DNA from: Pseudomonas azotoformans
GTDB taxonomy: Bacteria; Pseudomonadota; Gammaproteobacteria; Pseudomonadales; Pseudomonadaceae
DNA: 64,000 nucleotides
NCBI RefSeq assembly: GCF_001579805.1
Contig: NZ_CP014546.1
Span: 5,332,001 to 5,396,000, forward strand
Direction: 5' to 3'
The notes beneath the pieces are model-generated. The model had not been told where the DNA came from and did no database searches. It saw only the letters and a list, made by a program, of their open reading frames with translations. Made by a program: the position numbers and the translations under genes. Position 1 is the stretch's first letter. Every line of letters begins with the position of its first letter. Below are positions 62,619-64,000 of the stretch, piece by piece.

Positions 62619-63533
62619 ATGACCCCCTCTTCTCTCCTGGTACTCGGTGCCGGCGAACTGGGCATGGCCGTGTTGCACGCACTGGCCGAGCTGGCCGAAC
62701 CCCGCACCACACGCATCGCTGTACTGCTGCGCCCCGCCAGCCTGCACTCGGCGGCCGCCAACACCCTGCGTGAGCGCGGTGTAGAGCTGGTCGTCGGTGA
62801 TCTACAGAACGATAGCCAACGTGCGCTCGCCGAACGGTTTGCGCCTTTCCACACCGTGATCTGCTGCACCGGTTTCGCCGCCGGCCCCGGCACCCAACGC
62901 AAGCTGGCACGCGCGGCCATTGAAGGCGGCGTGCAGCGCTATGTGCCGTGGCAATTCGGTGTGGATTACGACGTGATCGGTCGCGGCAGCCCGCAAGACA
63001 CGTTCGACGAACAACTGGATGTGCGCGACCTGCTGCGCGGGCAACAGGCCACGCAATGGCTGATCATCTCCACCGGCATGTTCACCAGTTTTCTGTTCGA
63101 GCCGTCATTTGGCGTAGTCGACCTGGCGCAAAACCGCGTGCATGCCCTGGGCGACTGGGACACCGCCGTCACGGTCACCACACCGGAGGATATCGGCCGG
63201 TTGACCGCGCGCATCGTGCTGGCCGAACCGGCGCTGAACAATCAGGTGGTGTTCACCGCCGGCGACACCCTGACTTATGGGCAATTGGCGGACACCGTGG
63301 ACGCCACCCTCGGCCTGCAACTCCAGCGCGAAGCCTGGTCGGTGCCGACGCTGCTGGCCGAGTTGGCCCAGGACCCCGACGACAACCTGAAGAAGTACCG
63401 CGCCGTATTCGCCCAGGGCAACGGCGTGGCCTGGGACCCCGCCGTGACTTTCAATGCCGGGCAGCGCATTGCGGTGACAGACGTCGAGCAATGGATCCGA
63501 CAGCACCTCAAGGCACCGACGACCACCCACTGA
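62619..63533 (+). CDS. NmrA/isoflavone-reductase-like NAD(P)-binding protein
   Basis: A 304-residue atypical SDR. ATG 62619 (GGAG 8 bp upstream) leads into LLVLGAGELGMAVLHALAE, the NAD(P)-binding GxGxxG-like loop at residues 8-14. QFGVDYDVIGRG and WLIISTGMFTSFLFEPSFG resemble aromatic-alcohol/isoflavone reductases and NmrA regulators. It is either a reductase or a redox-sensing protein; no catalytic motif decides this. Its 3' end overlaps the next gene by 26 bp (convergent). Confidence 0.86.
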   Translation: MTPSSLLVLGAGELGMAVLHALAELAEPRTTRIAVLLRPASLHSAAANTLRERGVELVVGDLQNDSQRALAERFAPFHTVICCTGFAAGPGTQRKLARAAIEGGVQRYVPWQFGVDYDVIGRGSPQDTFDEQLDVRDLLRGQQATQWLIISTGMFTSFLFEPSFGVVDLAQNRVHALGDWDTAVTVTTPEDIGRLTARIVLAEPALNNQVVFTAGDTLTYGQLADTVDATLGLQLQREAWSVPTLLAELAQDPDDNLKKYRAVFAQGNGVAWDPAVTFNAGQRIAVTDVEQWIRQHLKAPTTTH

Positions 63534-64000
63534 AACCACCCGACGCCTTTAACGGGCACCAGGCGAAATCCCAGGGAGACGGCGGTAACGCCTGCGGTTC
63601 GGCCCCGAAAAAGCGGGGGTCTTTCCAATCGACAACCCGTGACGCCTGCCAGGCCAGGGCCACTCCCTGGGCCTGGCTTGCGTCCGTATTGACCCAGCGC
63701 GCGGCAGCCGCCGCCATGAACGCCTCGATCGGTTCGTCATCGATCTGCGCCCGGTACGGCGAACCCAGCAGCCAACGGCAGACATTCAGGTGATAGGTCC
63801 AATCCAGCGGCGGCCGGTGGCGATAAGCCCAGGTCATGAAGCTGCGGAACAGGTTCAATCCTTCAGGCGGATCCAGCTTGAGCAGCGCCGGGCAGATATC
63901 GAACAGGGTGTGCCAATACGGCAACAACCGCGCATCCAGGTGCACGAAGTTGCGGGAATTACTCGGGTATTCAGGCGGTGCCGGTTCCGCGTGCAGGCGG
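63508..64000 (-). CDS. Hypothetical protein, C-terminal part (runs off window)
   Basis: An open frame enters from the right edge and stops at 63508. At least 163 residues are visible. The text is rich in Trp, Pro and His (HLDARLLPYWHTLFDICP, YHLNVCRWLLGSPY, WDFAWCPLKASGG). I do not recognise the family and no catalytic motif is evident. It overlaps the end of the convergent NmrA-like gene by 26 bp. Confidence 0.65.
   Translation of the reverse strand, partial: RLHAEPAPPEYPSNSRNFVHLDARLLPYWHTLFDICPALLKLDPPEGLNLFRSFMTWAYRHRPPLDWTYHLNVCRWLLGSPYRAQIDDEPIEAFMAAAAARWVNTDASQAQGVALAWQASRVVDWKDPRFFGAEPQALPPSPWDFAWCPLKASGGFSGWSSVP

Overview
This window looks like chromosomal DNA of a Pseudomonas, most likely of the P. 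fluorescens group. The evidence is GC-rich codon use, two OprD-type porins, a lexA2-imuA-imuB-dnaE2 SOS mutasome, intergenic REP sequences of the GTGGGAGCGGGCTT type, and a long structured inverted repeat of the kind seen between genes in that group. I see no rRNA, tRNA, CRISPR array or phage block.

Layout. 1-5.8 kb is one minus-strand catabolic unit: a polar amino acid-type ABC transporter (binding protein, two permeases, ATPase), RidA, an IclR regulator, a PLP enzyme of the D-serine dehydratase/D-threonine aldolase fold, and a cut-off KDG kinase. Together they suggest uptake of an amino acid or amino-sugar acid, deamination, and entry of the carbon skeleton as 2-keto-3-deoxygluconate. 6-9.4 kb holds a small exported protein, a thioredoxin-like protein, a diguanylate cyclase and a TerC/CBS membrane protein. 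9.4-15.6 kb has a sugar or polyol binding protein and zinc dehydrogenase behind a repeat-rich promoter region, then a LysR regulator, a DHA2 MFS pump and SohB. 15.8-22.7 kb has a histidine phosphatase, an SCP2 protein, a GH63/MGH1-like glycosidase, an OprD porin and the 2-oxoadipate dioxygenase HglS.

22.7-24.3 kb is an AT-rich segment flanked by an exact 62-bp direct repeat. It carries an unannotated 33-codon ORF overlapping a RarD-like EamA transporter. 24.4-26.8 kb has a DUF465 protein and a transketolase. 26.86-27.66 kb is a large inverted repeat; each arm folds into three helices and the helices covary between arms. A hybrid sensor kinase-UvrA2 operon follows, then the mutasome with a palindromic LexA operator lying over the lexA start codon. 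Divergent from lexA is a 1572-residue Rhs protein with an AT-rich RNase A-like toxin tip and an overlapping CdiI-like immunity gene.

43-64 kb is mostly ordinary metabolism and regulation: NUDIX, SDR, alpha/beta hydrolase, FMN-dependent lactate dehydrogenase with a divergent DeoR regulator, DJ-1/PfpI protein, a chemoreceptor, a multi-span membrane protein, a second OprD porin, a FUSC efflux protein, and a LysR/SDR/MFS/MDR/LysR/HxlR/NmrA cluster. At 51.3-52.1 kb lies a scar made of CopD-like, NnrS-like and NrdG-like remnants with a readable frameshift and nonsense mutation.
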